The position numbers and the translations under genes are program-made. Source: Anaerolineales bacterium (GTDB taxonomy: Bacteria; Chloroflexota; Anaerolineae; 4572-78; J111). Taken from it: DNA of 64,000 nucleotides. Below the pieces are notes generated by a model. That model did not search any database, was not told where the DNA came from, and saw only the letters and a list, made by a program, of their open reading frames with translations. Shown one piece after another: positions 1-8,694 of the stretch (its first letter is position 1; each line of letters starts with the position of its first letter). The stretch is from the NCBI GenBank assembly GCA_015075185.1, contig JABTUW010000004.1:1208761-1272760 (forward strand), given 5' to 3'.

Positions 1-1
1 C

Positions 2-2089
2 CAGAATTTTGACGAGGAGGCGATGCTGCCCCTCCTGCGGGAAGCGAATAATATGAACGCCCTGGCTCAAATTCATCTCAATACCCTTGTCTTGTGTTAC
101 TTGTTTCGTAACTATTCCCAGGCTGTTGACCACGCCGCTCAGGCAGAACAGTATTTAAACGGAGTTATTGGTACGTCGCACATTCCTGTTTTCTATTTCT
201 ATGATTCGCTCGCCAGGCTGGCTGCCTACCCTGATGCTCAAACAAACGCAAAAAAAGATCTCCTCGAGAAAGTTAGCGTCAACCAGGAAAAAATGAAAAA
301 GTGGGCGCAGCATGCTCCCCAGAATTACCTGCACAAATTTTATTTAATTGAGGCTGAACAGGCCCGCGTGTTGGGTCATCAGCGTGAGGCCAGAGATTAT
401 TATGAGCAAGCGATTGACCTGGCTAGAGAAAATGAATATCTCAACGAAGAAGCCCTGGCCTATGAATTGGCCGCTAATTTTTATCTGAGCCAAAACCAAA
501 CACGGTTGGCCGGTCACTACCTTCGTGATGCCCACTACGCCTATCGCCGCTGGGGCGCGCTGGCCAAGGTTAAAGATTTGGAAGCGCGCTATCCGCAGTT
601 TCTGGTTCAGGCTGAGGCCCGCTCGCGCCAACTGCCCGTCTCTACCACCCCAACCACCGGCACAGGTGAAGCTGCTGTCAGCATCCTCGATCTCGCCAGC
701 GTGCTCAAAGCCTCCCAGGCCATCTCCGGCGAAATTGTGCTCGACCGGCTGCTGGAAAAGTTGATCAGAATCGTCATCGAAAATGCCGGCGCTCAGACAG
801 GTATTCTTATCCTGGATAAAAAAGGCCGCTGGGTGGTCGAAGCGGAAGGCCGTATAGCCAGCCGTGAATCCCATAGCGACCGGGATGTGACGGCGATGCA
901 ATCTTTTCAGTTTGAGCTCAGCCCCAAGCTGTCTCCGGCCATTATCAATTATGTCATTAGAACCAGGGAAACGGTGGTCTTAAACAACGCCGCCCACGAA
1001 GGCATTTTTACCCATGATCCTTACATGAGCCAAAACCGGGTCAAATCTGTCTTGTGTACCCCGTTGATTAACCAGGGCAAATTGACCGGCCTGCTTTACT
1101 TGGAAAATAACCTGGCCACCGGCGCGTTTACACCAGATCGGGTAGAGGTATTAACCCTGCTCTCCGGTCAAGCGGCAATTTCGATTGAAAACGCCAGCCT
1201 TTATAGCCATCAGGTAGCCTTAACCACCGGCTACAGCCGCTTTATGCCGCGCGAGTTTCTCGATTTTCTGGGCAAAGACAGCATTGTCGAGGTCAAGCTG
1301 GGCGACCACGTCCAGCAGGAGATAGCCGTTCTCTTTTCAGATATTCGCGGCTTTACCACCCTCTCAGAGACAATGACCCCGCAGGAGAATTTTGATTTTG
1401 TCAACGCCTATTTTGGCCGGGTCAGCCCTGTCATCAGACAGCATCGCGGCATTATTGTCAAATATTTAGGCGATGGCATGATGGCCGTCTTTCCTGAGCA
1501 GGTTGAAGATGCCCTCGAGGCCTCTATCGGAAAACTGAAACAAGTCGCTCTTTTCAATAAAGAGCGCCAGCAGCGGGGCGAGGTTCCCATCCGGATCGGC
1601 ATCGGTATCCATACCGGGAAAATGATGCTGGGAACCGTCGGGGAGGCAGAGCGCATGCAGGGCGATTTTCTATCTGATGTGGTTAACCTGACCTCCCGCC
1701 TGGAAGGCTTGACCAAGGTCTATGGCGTTTCGTTGATTATGAGCGGCGAGGCTTTGAATCGTCTAAAAGACCCCAGCCACTATAAGCTAAGATTTCTGGA
1801 TAAAGTTCAAGTCCAGGGCCGCCAGGAAGCCGTCCCGGTCTTTGAGGTCTTTGATGGAGAACCAGAAGAAATCATAGAAGCCAGGTTGCAAACGAAGGAG
1901 GACTTTGAACAGGGCTTGATGTATTACTACGGAAAACAATTCGCCGAGGCCAGCGCTTATCTGGAACAGGTACTCCGCCAGCATCCGCAGGATAAGGCGG
2001 CTCAGCTCTATTTGAAACGGGCCAGCTATTGGCTGGAGCATGAAATCCCCGATGATTGGACCGGCGTTGAAGCGCAGACACAGAAATAG
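2..2089 (+). CDS. TPR-GAF-class III adenylate/guanylate cyclase, 5' end outside window
   Basis: Class III nucleotidyl cyclase, probably making cAMP, placed behind sensory domains. The frame is open to the window edge: codons before the first ATG (position 23) continue the same helical repeat, so this is the C-terminal part of a larger protein, probably one with an N-terminal kinase or AAA-ATPase region. Counting from the ATG, residues 1-200 are TPR-like helices, about 220-395 a GAF domain, and 430-605 the cyclase. Both metal aspartates are visible (LFSDIRGFT near 435, KYLGDGMMAVF near 480), as is the DVVNLTSR motif carrying the transition-state Asn and Arg. A TPR-like tail follows. It appears catalytically competent. 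No membrane segment is seen in this part, so it is probably cytoplasmic. Confidence 0.88.
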   Translation, partial: QNFDEEAMLPLLREANNMNALAQIHLNTLVLCYLFRNYSQAVDHAAQAEQYLNGVIGTSHIPVFYFYDSLARLAAYPDAQTNAKKDLLEKVSVNQEKMKKWAQHAPQNYLHKFYLIEAEQARVLGHQREARDYYEQAIDLARENEYLNEEALAYELAANFYLSQNQTRLAGHYLRDAHYAYRRWGALAKVKDLEARYPQFLVQAEARSRQLPVSTTPTTGTGEAAVSILDLASVLKASQAISGEIVLDRLLEKLIRIVIENAGAQTGILILDKKGRWVVEAEGRIASRESHSDRDVTAMQSFQFELSPKLSPAIINYVIRTRETVVLNNAAHEGIFTHDPYMSQNRVKSVLCTPLINQGKLTGLLYLENNLATGAFTPDRVEVLTLLSGQAAISIENASLYSHQVALTTGYSRFMPREFLDFLGKDSIVEVKLGDHVQQEIAVLFSDIRGFTTLSETMTPQENFDFVNAYFGRVSPVIRQHRGIIVKYLGDGMMAVFPEQVEDALEASIGKLKQVALFNKERQQRGEVPIRIGIGIHTGKMMLGTVGEAERMQGDFLSDVVNLTSRLEGLTKVYGVSLIMSGEALNRLKDPSHYKLRFLDKVQVQGRQEAVPVFEVFDGEPEEIIEARLQTKEDFEQGLMYYYGKQFAEASAYLEQVLRQHPQDKAAQLYLKRASYWLEHEIPDDWTGVEAQTQK

Positions 2090-2131
2090 GGCGGCGGCAC
2101 AACAGGAGTTAACTTCAAGCTTGGATTATTT

Positions 2132-3322
2132 ATGAAAATTACCGATGTCAAAACTTATGTTGTTGGGAATCCTCCACCACATTTTGGCGGGCTTTACTGG
2201 ATATTTCTGAAGCTTACGACTGATCACCAGCTAGTGGGGTATGGTGAAGTCTATTCTGTACCCTTTCACCCTCAGATTGTGGCTCGGATGATTGAGGATG
2301 TCTGCGCCAGATATGTGATCGGAACAGATCCTTTCCAAATTGAGCGGCTGTGGCGCATCGTTTATTCGAGCGGATATACCCAGCGACCGGACCCATCACT
2401 TCTAGGCGTTCTAAGCGGCATTGAAATGGCTTGCTGGGACATTGTGGGCAAAGAACTCAATAAGCCCATTTATGAACTGCTGGGAGGCCAAGTTCACGAA
2501 AAGTTACGGTCTTACACGTACCTCTACCCCGAAGAAGCAGATAAAACGAACGTATACAATGACCCTGAATTGGCGGCCGAAAGAGCGGCCGAATATGTTA
2601 AACGAGGGTTTACGGCTGTCAAGTTTGACCCGGTTGGCCCTTACTCAGCCTTTGATCCCAGACAACTCTCCCTGCCGGCGCTTGACCACACTGAGAAGTT
2701 CGTCCAAACCGTCCGTGAAGCTGTCGGTGGTCAATGCGATTTGCTCTTCGGAACGCACGGCCAGATGACAACCTCCGGCGCGATCCGTTTAGCGAGGCGG
2801 TTAGAAAAGTTCGACCCCTTATGGTTTGAGGAACCTGTGCCGCCAGAAAATCTAAATGAAATGGCCAGGGTCGCCCGCCAAACCAGCATCCCCATTGCCA
2901 CTGGCGAAAGGCTAACCACCAAGTATGAATTTGCCAGAGTGTTGGAGAAGCAGGCGGCGTCTATCCTGCAAATGGCATTAGGCAGAGTCGGTGGAATTCT
3001 GGAGGCCAAGAAAATCGCCGGTATGGCCGAGGCGTTTTATGCCCAGATTGCGCCCCACTTATACTGCGGGCCGATTTCGGGGGCGGCCGATATTCAAATC
3101 AGCACTTGTAGTCCCAATTTTTTGATTCAGGAGAGTATTCAAACCTGGGGCGGCTTTTACGCAGAAATTCTTCAGGAGCCGATACAGTGGCAGGATGGCT
3201 ATATTATTCCGCCAACCAAACCCGGGCTAGGAGTTGAGCTAAACGAAGAAGTTGCCGCCAGGTATCCTTACACCGGCCAAGAGCTTCATCTGGATATGCT
3301 GGATAGACCGGTTTATCAGTGA
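2132..3322 (+). CDS. Mandelate racemase/muconate lactonizing enzyme family (sugar-acid dehydratase-like)
   Basis: Enolase-superfamily enzyme of the mandelate racemase group, closest in motif pattern to galactonate/mannonate dehydratase-like members that act on sugar acids. The 396 residues match the family length: an N-terminal capping domain (1-120) and a (beta/alpha)7-beta barrel. The metal-site glutamates are visible in WFEEPVPPEN (233/234) and ATGERL (259), and a barrel-end His in APHLYCG (309). At the first metal-ligand strand, where many relatives have Asp-x-His, this protein reads GTHGQ (207-211), keeping the His but with Gly in the Asp position. It lies 43 bp after the cyclase gene with no clear Shine-Dalgarno next to the ATG. 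The neighbouring GH35-like gene suggests carbohydrate metabolism. The substrate cannot be read from the sequence. Confidence 0.85.
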   Translation: MKITDVKTYVVGNPPPHFGGLYWIFLKLTTDHQLVGYGEVYSVPFHPQIVARMIEDVCARYVIGTDPFQIERLWRIVYSSGYTQRPDPSLLGVLSGIEMACWDIVGKELNKPIYELLGGQVHEKLRSYTYLYPEEADKTNVYNDPELAAERAAEYVKRGFTAVKFDPVGPYSAFDPRQLSLPALDHTEKFVQTVREAVGGQCDLLFGTHGQMTTSGAIRLARRLEKFDPLWFEEPVPPENLNEMARVARQTSIPIATGERLTTKYEFARVLEKQAASILQMALGRVGGILEAKKIAGMAEAFYAQIAPHLYCGPISGAADIQISTCSPNFLIQESIQTWGGFYAEILQEPIQWQDGYIIPPTKPGLGVELNEEVAARYPYTGQELHLDMLDRPVYQ

Positions 3323-3351
3323 ATTGTTAAAAACAGGAAAATTGTGGACGA

Positions 3352-5217
3352 CTACGCCCGCAATACCCCCCAGCGCAGGCTTTCGGCCAGCTCCTGTACC
3401 TGATGGTGGACCCGCCAGGCTACCAGGGGCAGCCGCTCGGCGGCAATCTCCAGGCGGAGTAAAGCAATCATTTTCAGCAGCGGCTCTCGTGCGGCGCGAG
3501 CGGCTGCCTTAGCCAGGGTATAGCTCTGCTGGTACTGGGCTATGGTAAAACCATCCGGCGCAGTCGCAGTATGCCGGATCTCATCTGCCGCTGCTTGCAG
3601 CGACGGCCCAATTTTGGCGCAGGCAGCCCCCAGTTCGGTCAGCACTTCCCGCGCCTGGCCTTCAAAGATGGCCGGGTTAATAGCTAACGAAGCCGCTGCC
3701 GATTGAGATGTCTCTTTGCCCAGAATCGTGGCAAAACCGCCTTCCAGGGCGCTGATGGAAGTCAGGGCCTTGCGCAGCGCCGCATCCGCTTCCCGCAAAC
3801 TCCGCCGCGATTCCTCCAAAATGTAGGAAGTTTTGGGGGGACGAGCCGGGGCGGCGGCGGGATTTGCTTCGCCGGAAGCCAGAGTCTCGGCCAGGGAAAC
3901 CGCCAGCGCCGCGCTGCGGCTCAACGTCTGGGCCTGGGCGGCCAGCAAATGACTCAGGTAGGTGAGAGGAAAATCGCTCAAGGGCGCGGCTGCATCGTTC
4001 AGGAGCAGGATCAGGTCAGTTTGGCCGGCGGCATCCTCGGCCTGATACAAGCCACTCAGTTTCCCCCGGCTGGCCTTCAGGGAAGTCTCGGCAACAAGTT
4101 CCCCCGAAAAGCGCAAGCGGTAGACTGCCCTGGCGCTGGCTGACAGTTCAAGCTTCAAGGAAGCGTCGCCGCTGCGGGTGACGATGTGACCATTTTTCCA
4201 GGCAACCCGCAGCGTTTGGTCATCCCGCTGAACTTCTGGCAAAACGTGAGACCACAGGCACTGCCGGACCAGCCAGAACGAGGGGCGGGCTGAGCCGTCG
4301 GCGCGAATGGGAGCGCCCGCGGCCCAAACCGGGCCGCACCCCACGTCAGCCGCGTCGGGGTCCACCTGAATCGTCCGCTGGAGATTGAGCCAGGCGCTCG
4401 ATCTTCGTGTTTTTTGAGGCTGGCTCAAAGCAGTTAGGTCAGTGGGATTGGTCAGGTTGAAATTTTGCAGGGCCGGGCCGGCCTCCCCGACGAGATAAAT
4501 AGGAATCTGCCAGCCCTGATCGAGCAAGATTTGACGGTAGCCGGACTGACTCTCGTGCCGGACGGTTTCCAGAAAAGTGCGGGCATCCTCGGCCTGAGGT
4601 GTTCTGGCTGTCGCCCAATCTTTGGGGAAACTGACCTGATTGACCGTGCGGTAGGCAGTCCCATAGGCCGCATTCAAGGCTTCAATTCCCTCGTAATGTT
4701 TGCGCAGCCAGATAGGCCATTTGACTTCGGTAAGCTGCGGGCTGAGAGCCGGAGAACTTGTTTCGCCTGGCTCGCTCTCGACGTGCAGCGCGACAATCGG
4801 GCCGTGGGGCCATTGTTGGCCGGCCAGCATCCGGCTGAAAGCTTTGAACCAATAACTCACCGCCTCCGGCAGGGCAGTCTCCAGATCGTCACTCCGGTGG
4901 AGCAGCCAGATGGGCAGCCCCTGGCCTAACACACCCTCGCCAGTGTAAGGACCGGGCTTGAGGATACAGACAAAATTCAGCGCGGCGCAGAGCTGCACCA
5001 GGCCGACAACATCTCGCCGACTGTTGGCTGTGCCGGTCAAATCAACTGTGCCCGGCTCAGTTTCATGGAAACCCCATGGCATGGTCAGGGTCAGCGCGTT
5101 GACGCCCATCTGCCGCAGCCGGGTTAGCATCAGCTCCCATTTCTCTCGTGGCAAACGAAAATAAGAAAATTCGGCCGCAAGCAGGGGAGTGGTGACAGAC
5201 TCAAAGTAGGTTGGCAT
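3352..5217 (-). CDS. GH35/GH42-like glycoside hydrolase (beta-galactosidase fold), divergent
   Basis: The N-terminal 200 residues read as a TIM-barrel glycosidase of the GH35 type: the opening AAEFSYFRLPREKW, KPGPYTGEG and a HVESEPG motif near residue 150 matching the GH35 VENEYG acid/base region. The Asn normally preceding the catalytic Glu is Ser here. I could not place the nucleophile Glu confidently. The C-terminal 250 residues are helical and Ala-rich, with none of the jelly-roll domains expected of a complete beta-galactosidase. The start has a good AGGAG 6 bp upstream. The 3' end converges on the enolase-superfamily gene. It may be a true glycosidase with a helical tail or a catalytically altered relative. 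There is no signal peptide. Confidence 0.62.
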   Translation of the reverse strand: MPTYFESVTTPLLAAEFSYFRLPREKWELMLTRLRQMGVNALTLTMPWGFHETEPGTVDLTGTANSRRDVVGLVQLCAALNFVCILKPGPYTGEGVLGQGLPIWLLHRSDDLETALPEAVSYWFKAFSRMLAGQQWPHGPIVALHVESEPGETSSPALSPQLTEVKWPIWLRKHYEGIEALNAAYGTAYRTVNQVSFPKDWATARTPQAEDARTFLETVRHESQSGYRQILLDQGWQIPIYLVGEAGPALQNFNLTNPTDLTALSQPQKTRRSSAWLNLQRTIQVDPDAADVGCGPVWAAGAPIRADGSARPSFWLVRQCLWSHVLPEVQRDDQTLRVAWKNGHIVTRSGDASLKLELSASARAVYRLRFSGELVAETSLKASRGKLSGLYQAEDAAGQTDLILLLNDAAAPLSDFPLTYLSHLLAAQAQTLSRSAALAVSLAETLASGEANPAAAPARPPKTSYILEESRRSLREADAALRKALTSISALEGGFATILGKETSQSAAASLAINPAIFEGQAREVLTELGAACAKIGPSLQAAADEIRHTATAPDGFTIAQYQQSYTLAKAAARAAREPLLKMIALLRLEIAAERLPLVAWRVHHQVQELAESLRWGVLRA

Positions 5218-5234
5218 AGTTGTCTCCTAAAAAT

Positions 5235-5262
5235 AGTAGACAGTAGACGGTAGACAGTAGAC
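5235..5262. repeat. Heptanucleotide tandem repeat (AGTAGAC type), 4 units
   Basis: Four head-to-tail heptamers: AGTAGAC, AGTAGAC, GGTAGAC, AGTAGAC. They lie just upstream of the GH35-like gene start. The same heptamer recurs at 55134-55154 (reverse complement) and 62332-62359, so it is a genome-wide short tandem repeat family rather than a local accident. Confidence 0.85.
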
Positions 5263-5356
5263 AGGGAAATATCCGCAACATACTTCGGGCTCTACACTCC
5301 TGTTACTTTGCTACCTTCTCATTGTCGGTGGTGTTCCGTAAGTCCGTGATGCCTTC

Positions 5357-6028
5357 TCAAAGAGTTAGGGTTTCAATCCAGGCGGTGGTCACGGTTTCCA
5401 AAGTATCAATAATCATATCCGCTGTGCTGTAATCCAGTTGTTTAGTATGGGGGCTGGAGACAGCAACAACGCGCATACCGGCGGCTTTGGCGGCGGCTAC
5501 TCCGGGCAGAGAGTCTTCAAATACCAGGCAGCACTCTGGGCTAACCCCCAGTTGAGCAGCAGCAAAAAGATAAACGTCGGGGGCCGGTTTGTTATGAACC
5601 ACATCGTCGCCGGTGGCGATGGCTTGGAAATAGGGCCACAACTCAAACCGGGTGAACCAGCGTTTGACCCATTCCCGGTCTGAAGCAGTGGCGACAGCCA
5701 TAGGATAACCGGCGGCGTACAACTGCGCCAGGAGCGGCATGACCCCCGGCATGAGTTCGACGTTTTCAGAGGTGATGTCCCATAATTCTTTGAAACGCTC
5801 CCAGACCCGGGCCCGAGTTGGTCCATGACCATTCCGGCTGGTCAGATCGTTCAGCACCCGGTCATAGCCACCCATATAGCCTACGATATGTTTAGCCCAG
5901 TAATCTATAGAGAAGGGGACGCCATGCTCTTGATATAAAATACGGCAGGTTTCTAAATCGGCGCGTTCAGTATCAACCAAAGTACCATCGTGGTCAAAAA
6001 TGATGGCGTCAAAAGGAAGTTCCGTCAT
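5357..6028 (-). CDS. HAD-superfamily phosphatase, beta-phosphoglucomutase-like
   Basis: Small-molecule phosphatase or phosphomutase of the haloacid dehalogenase superfamily, 223 residues, cytoplasmic. Motif I is FDHDGTLVDTE with the nucleophile Asp12 and acid/base Asp14. A helical C1-type cap follows (about 18-85), then motif II in VATASDREW, the conserved Lys in HNKPAPDVY, and motif III in VFEDSLPGVAAAKAAG. This order is typical of the beta-phosphoglucomutase/phosphoglycolate phosphatase group, where the substrate is usually a sugar phosphate. It lies between the GH35-like gene and the histidine kinase, all on the minus strand. The exact substrate is unknown. Confidence 0.9.
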   Translation of the reverse strand: MTELPFDAIIFDHDGTLVDTERADLETCRILYQEHGVPFSIDYWAKHIVGYMGGYDRVLNDLTSRNGHGPTRARVWERFKELWDITSENVELMPGVMPLLAQLYAAGYPMAVATASDREWVKRWFTRFELWPYFQAIATGDDVVHNKPAPDVYLFAAAQLGVSPECCLVFEDSLPGVAAAKAAGMRVVAVSSPHTKQLDYSTADMIIDTLETVTTAWIETLTL

Positions 6029-6080
6029 TAAGCCTGTTCCTTGGAATCTTGATGTAAATCCGGTCCATATTTGGCTGTCT

Positions 6081-7244
6081 TCAGGCCGGTTCTGGCTGTT
6101 TCGACACTCCGGTCAGGGTCAGCGTCAGAGAGGTGCCCCGCTGAGAGGTGCTCTCAATATGAAGATTGGCGTTCATAATCGAGGCGCGTTTGTACATGTT
6201 GGCCAGGCCATGATGACCGTGAGCCACAGTGTTGGGTAGTTCGAAGCCCTTCCCGTCGTCTTCAACCCGCAGAGTCAGAATATCATCTTGACGCGTGAGA
6301 CTCAGGGCGATTCTCTTGGGGCGAGCGTGGCGGGCGGCATTGGAGAGCGCCTCATGGGCGATGTGGAAAATATGGCTGGCCTGCAAATCAGATACGTAGC
6401 TATTAATATCCGGGTCAATTTCTACCTGGATGGGCAGCAAAGTGTTCACTTTTAACTCTTTAATTAAACCTTCCAAACGGGCATATAACCCTTTAGATTT
6501 GATAGCTTGCGGGCGCAAATCAAAAATGTAGTTGCGCAGGTCATTGATAATAACGGCCATGCTTTTCAAACTCACATCAATTTGTTCGCGGGCCGTCTCG
6601 TTGTCGGGCGAAATAAGAGCCTTGGCGTTGTCCAGGAGCAATCCAACCCCATAGATGGCCTGAATGATACCGTCGTGCAAATCCCGGGCAAAGCGATCTC
6701 GCTCCTCAAGTACAGCCAGACGCTGAGTTTTTTCATAGAGGTGAGCATTTTCGAGCGCAATAGCAGCATGAAGGGCCAACATTTCAATTAACTGCCGGTC
6801 GGTTTCGGTAAATTCGGAACTGTCTTGTTTGTCAGTTAAGTAAAGCGCGCCCAGTAATTCTCCCTTTGAAAAGATCGGCACCCCCAGCAGGCTGTTCATT
6901 ATCGGATGATTCTTGGGAAAACCGGCGGCAGCGGGATGATGAGCCATATCATTGACAATTAGCGACTCACCTTTGTGCAAAAAATGTCCCAACAATCCTA
7001 ACCCGGTAGGTAACGGACCGATTTTTTGATGAGTGTTTGGGTCGAGACCAGCGGTAACAAAGCGCGACAGGTGACCGTGCCCATCATGCACGCCCAGAGC
7101 GGCAAACTTGGCGTTAATCAGGGTGCGAGCCGCCTGGGCAATCCTTTGTAAAACCTGTTCCAGGGACAGTTCAGAGGTAACAGCCTGGGTAGCTTCACTG
7201 AGGGCTTTTAACTGCGGATCTAATGGCTGCGTATCTTTTGACAT
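6081..7244 (-). CDS. GAF-domain histidine kinase, NarL-type (HisKA_3)
   Basis: Soluble sensor kinase. A GAF domain covers about residues 20-175. A HisKA_3 dimerisation helix follows with the phospho-acceptor His near 190 in FARDLHDGIIQ, then a HATPase_c domain to the C-terminus with VEDDGKGFELP and a GHHGLANM box. No membrane segment, so it senses a cytoplasmic signal. It is divergent from a NarL-type regulator at 7405, which is its obvious partner. The frame also allows a start at 7277/7280. The ATG at 7244 is preferred because the candidate minus-strand -10 (TACAAT) sits right above the upstream alternatives, but there is no strong Shine-Dalgarno to decide. Confidence 0.9.
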   Translation of the reverse strand: MSKDTQPLDPQLKALSEATQAVTSELSLEQVLQRIAQAARTLINAKFAALGVHDGHGHLSRFVTAGLDPNTHQKIGPLPTGLGLLGHFLHKGESLIVNDMAHHPAAAGFPKNHPIMNSLLGVPIFSKGELLGALYLTDKQDSSEFTETDRQLIEMLALHAAIALENAHLYEKTQRLAVLEERDRFARDLHDGIIQAIYGVGLLLDNAKALISPDNETAREQIDVSLKSMAVIINDLRNYIFDLRPQAIKSKGLYARLEGLIKELKVNTLLPIQVEIDPDINSYVSDLQASHIFHIAHEALSNAARHARPKRIALSLTRQDDILTLRVEDDGKGFELPNTVAHGHHGLANMYKRASIMNANLHIESTSQRGTSLTLTLTGVSKQPEPA

Positions 7245-7346
7245 TTTGAAATCTACCAACGTTTCTATTCGACGCATCAATTGGGTGACAGCTATTTATT
7301 GTATCATTAAACAGCCGAATTTGAAACTTACGAATTTCTGGCTAAT

Positions 7347-7375
7347 TTGACACTGAAGCTAAACGACTCCATAAT
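7347..7375 (+). promoter_or_regulatory. Sigma70-type promoter for the NarL-family regulator
   Basis: TTGACA at 7347-7352, 17 bp spacer, CATAAT at 7370-7375. The predicted start point near 7382 leaves a leader of about 22 nt containing GGAGG 9 bp before the GTG start at 7405. Read from sequence only. Confidence 0.6.
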
Positions 7376-7404
7376 TAGAGGCAATAATTTGGAGGCGATT
7401 TTCT

Positions 7405-8052
7405 GTGCGGATTATGGTAGTAGACGATCACGAAGTGGTCCGGCTAGGGCTGAACAATTTACTCTCGCGCCAGCCGGGGTGGCAGGTTGTCGCCGAGGCC
7501 GGCAGCGTGGCCCAGGCGATTCAACAGGCTAACGAGCACGTTCCTGATGTGGTGGTCATGGATATTCGTCTCAGCGATGGAAGCGGGATTGAGGCCTGCC
7601 GGGAAATCGTAAAAAATCATCCGGAAATTAAGGTTATTATGCTAACCTCATTTGCCGAGGATGACTTGCTGTTTAATGCTATTTCGGCAGGCGCTGTGGG
7701 GTATGTCCTCAAACAAGTGGGCAATGATGACTTGATCCGGGCGATTGAGACGGTAGCCCGTGGGGATGCCATGCTCGATCCGAGCATTACCGGCCAGGTT
7801 TTAGCCAAGCTGCGCGACTCGGCCCGGTCTGAGGCTTTTTCCGATTTATCAGACCGTGAATTAAAGGTGTTAGCTCTGATTGCTCAGGGCAAAACTAACC
7901 GCGAGATTGCTGCCAGCCTGTACCTGGGTGAAGGAACCGTTCGCAACTATGTCAGCAACATTCTGGATAAATTGGGCTTATCAAACCGGGCGGAAGCTAC
8001 TGCGTATGCCGTACGCCATAATTTGGACGATTTCTTAAAAGCCGTAGAGTAA
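7405..8052 (+). CDS. NarL/FixJ-family response regulator
   Basis: DNA-binding response regulator, 215 residues. The receiver domain (1-120) has the acidic pair in VVDDHE, phospho-acceptor Asp53 in VVVMDIRLSDGSG and the conserved Lys in GYVLKQ. A LuxR-type helix-turn-helix covers about 148-210 (LSDRELKVLALIAQGKTNRE, then GTVRNYVSNILDKL). The GTG start is chosen because GGAGG lies 9 bp upstream and a promoter fits just before it. It is transcribed away from the GAF kinase at 6081-7244, 160 bp between starts, and together they form a complete two-component system. Confidence 0.95.
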   Translation: MRIMVVDDHEVVRLGLNNLLSRQPGWQVVAEAGSVAQAIQQANEHVPDVVVMDIRLSDGSGIEACREIVKNHPEIKVIMLTSFAEDDLLFNAISAGAVGYVLKQVGNDDLIRAIETVARGDAMLDPSITGQVLAKLRDSARSEAFSDLSDRELKVLALIAQGKTNREIAASLYLGEGTVRNYVSNILDKLGLSNRAEATAYAVRHNLDDFLKAVE

Positions 8053-8084
8053 CCCTATCTCCCCGATAGGTGGGGTACAGGATT

Positions 8085-8663
8085 TCACCCATCAATTTGC
8101 TGCCAGCCGTGCAGCAGGGATTTTGATTTTGCCTCAAAGCAATAGTAATTTCCTCCGCTCGCCCCAGGCTGCCCCTCTTTCTCACTAATTTGGCGCCCCT
8201 TTAGATGACAAAGATACAACGTCGCTACTGCTCCGTGAGACACAAGAGCAATATTTAGACTGCCTTTATCTTTCTCGACCAGACTATCTAATGCTTTCAC
8301 AATACTCTGCTGCGCCGCCTGGGCCGTTTCCCAACCAAGAATACTCCTATCAGGATAGGCAAAAAATTTGTGGGCGGTGGCGGCATGCTGGTCATGGGGC
8401 AAATATCCGGTTGAAGACCGATCGATCTCGCCCAGGTCCTTAACCATCTCATAAGCGAGGCCCAGGTAGTCTGCCAAAATCTTCGCCCCATCCATCGCTT
8501 TTTGTTCCGTACTGCAATAGACAGAGCCAATGGTGGGCATCCAGGGTTTAGTCAGTAACGCTTTCATTCGTTCTTTGCCCCGCTCAGAGAGAGACCACTG
8601 CGGCACGGGTACTGCCGGGTCAATGACAACATCCGGGTGGGTGATAAAGTATACCAATCTCAT
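8085..8663 (-). CDS. Histidine phosphatase family protein with altered RHG motif
   Basis: A branch 1 histidine phosphatase-like protein of 192 residues. The N-terminal motif, RHG in most members, reads ITHPDV here: the catalytic His is kept but Arg and Gly are replaced. The second His is present in ALVSHGAVATLY (about 145). The SERGKERM and YCSTEQKAMDGAKI segments match the family order. The substrate is unknown, and activity is uncertain because the motif Arg normally contacts phosphate. It is convergent with the NarL regulator, 32 bp apart, with a small C+G hairpin but no T-run between them. Confidence 0.8.
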   Translation of the reverse strand: MRLVYFITHPDVVIDPAVPVPQWSLSERGKERMKALLTKPWMPTIGSVYCSTEQKAMDGAKILADYLGLAYEMVKDLGEIDRSSTGYLPHDQHAATAHKFFAYPDRSILGWETAQAAQQSIVKALDSLVEKDKGSLNIALVSHGAVATLYLCHLKGRQISEKEGQPGASGGNYYCFEAKSKSLLHGWQQIDG

Positions 8664-8694
8664 TCCATCTCCTCCACTGATTCAGTTTCATCAT

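Noticed and set aside
8053..8084. Hairpin between the NarL regulator and histidine phosphatase genes as a terminator
   Set aside because: The stem is short and has no T-run on either strand.
8530..8694. Plus-strand extension of the TPR fragment to an upstream ATG at 8530
   Set aside because: That part is antisense to the start of the histidine phosphatase gene and is not TPR-like; only the section after about 8695 looks like protein.
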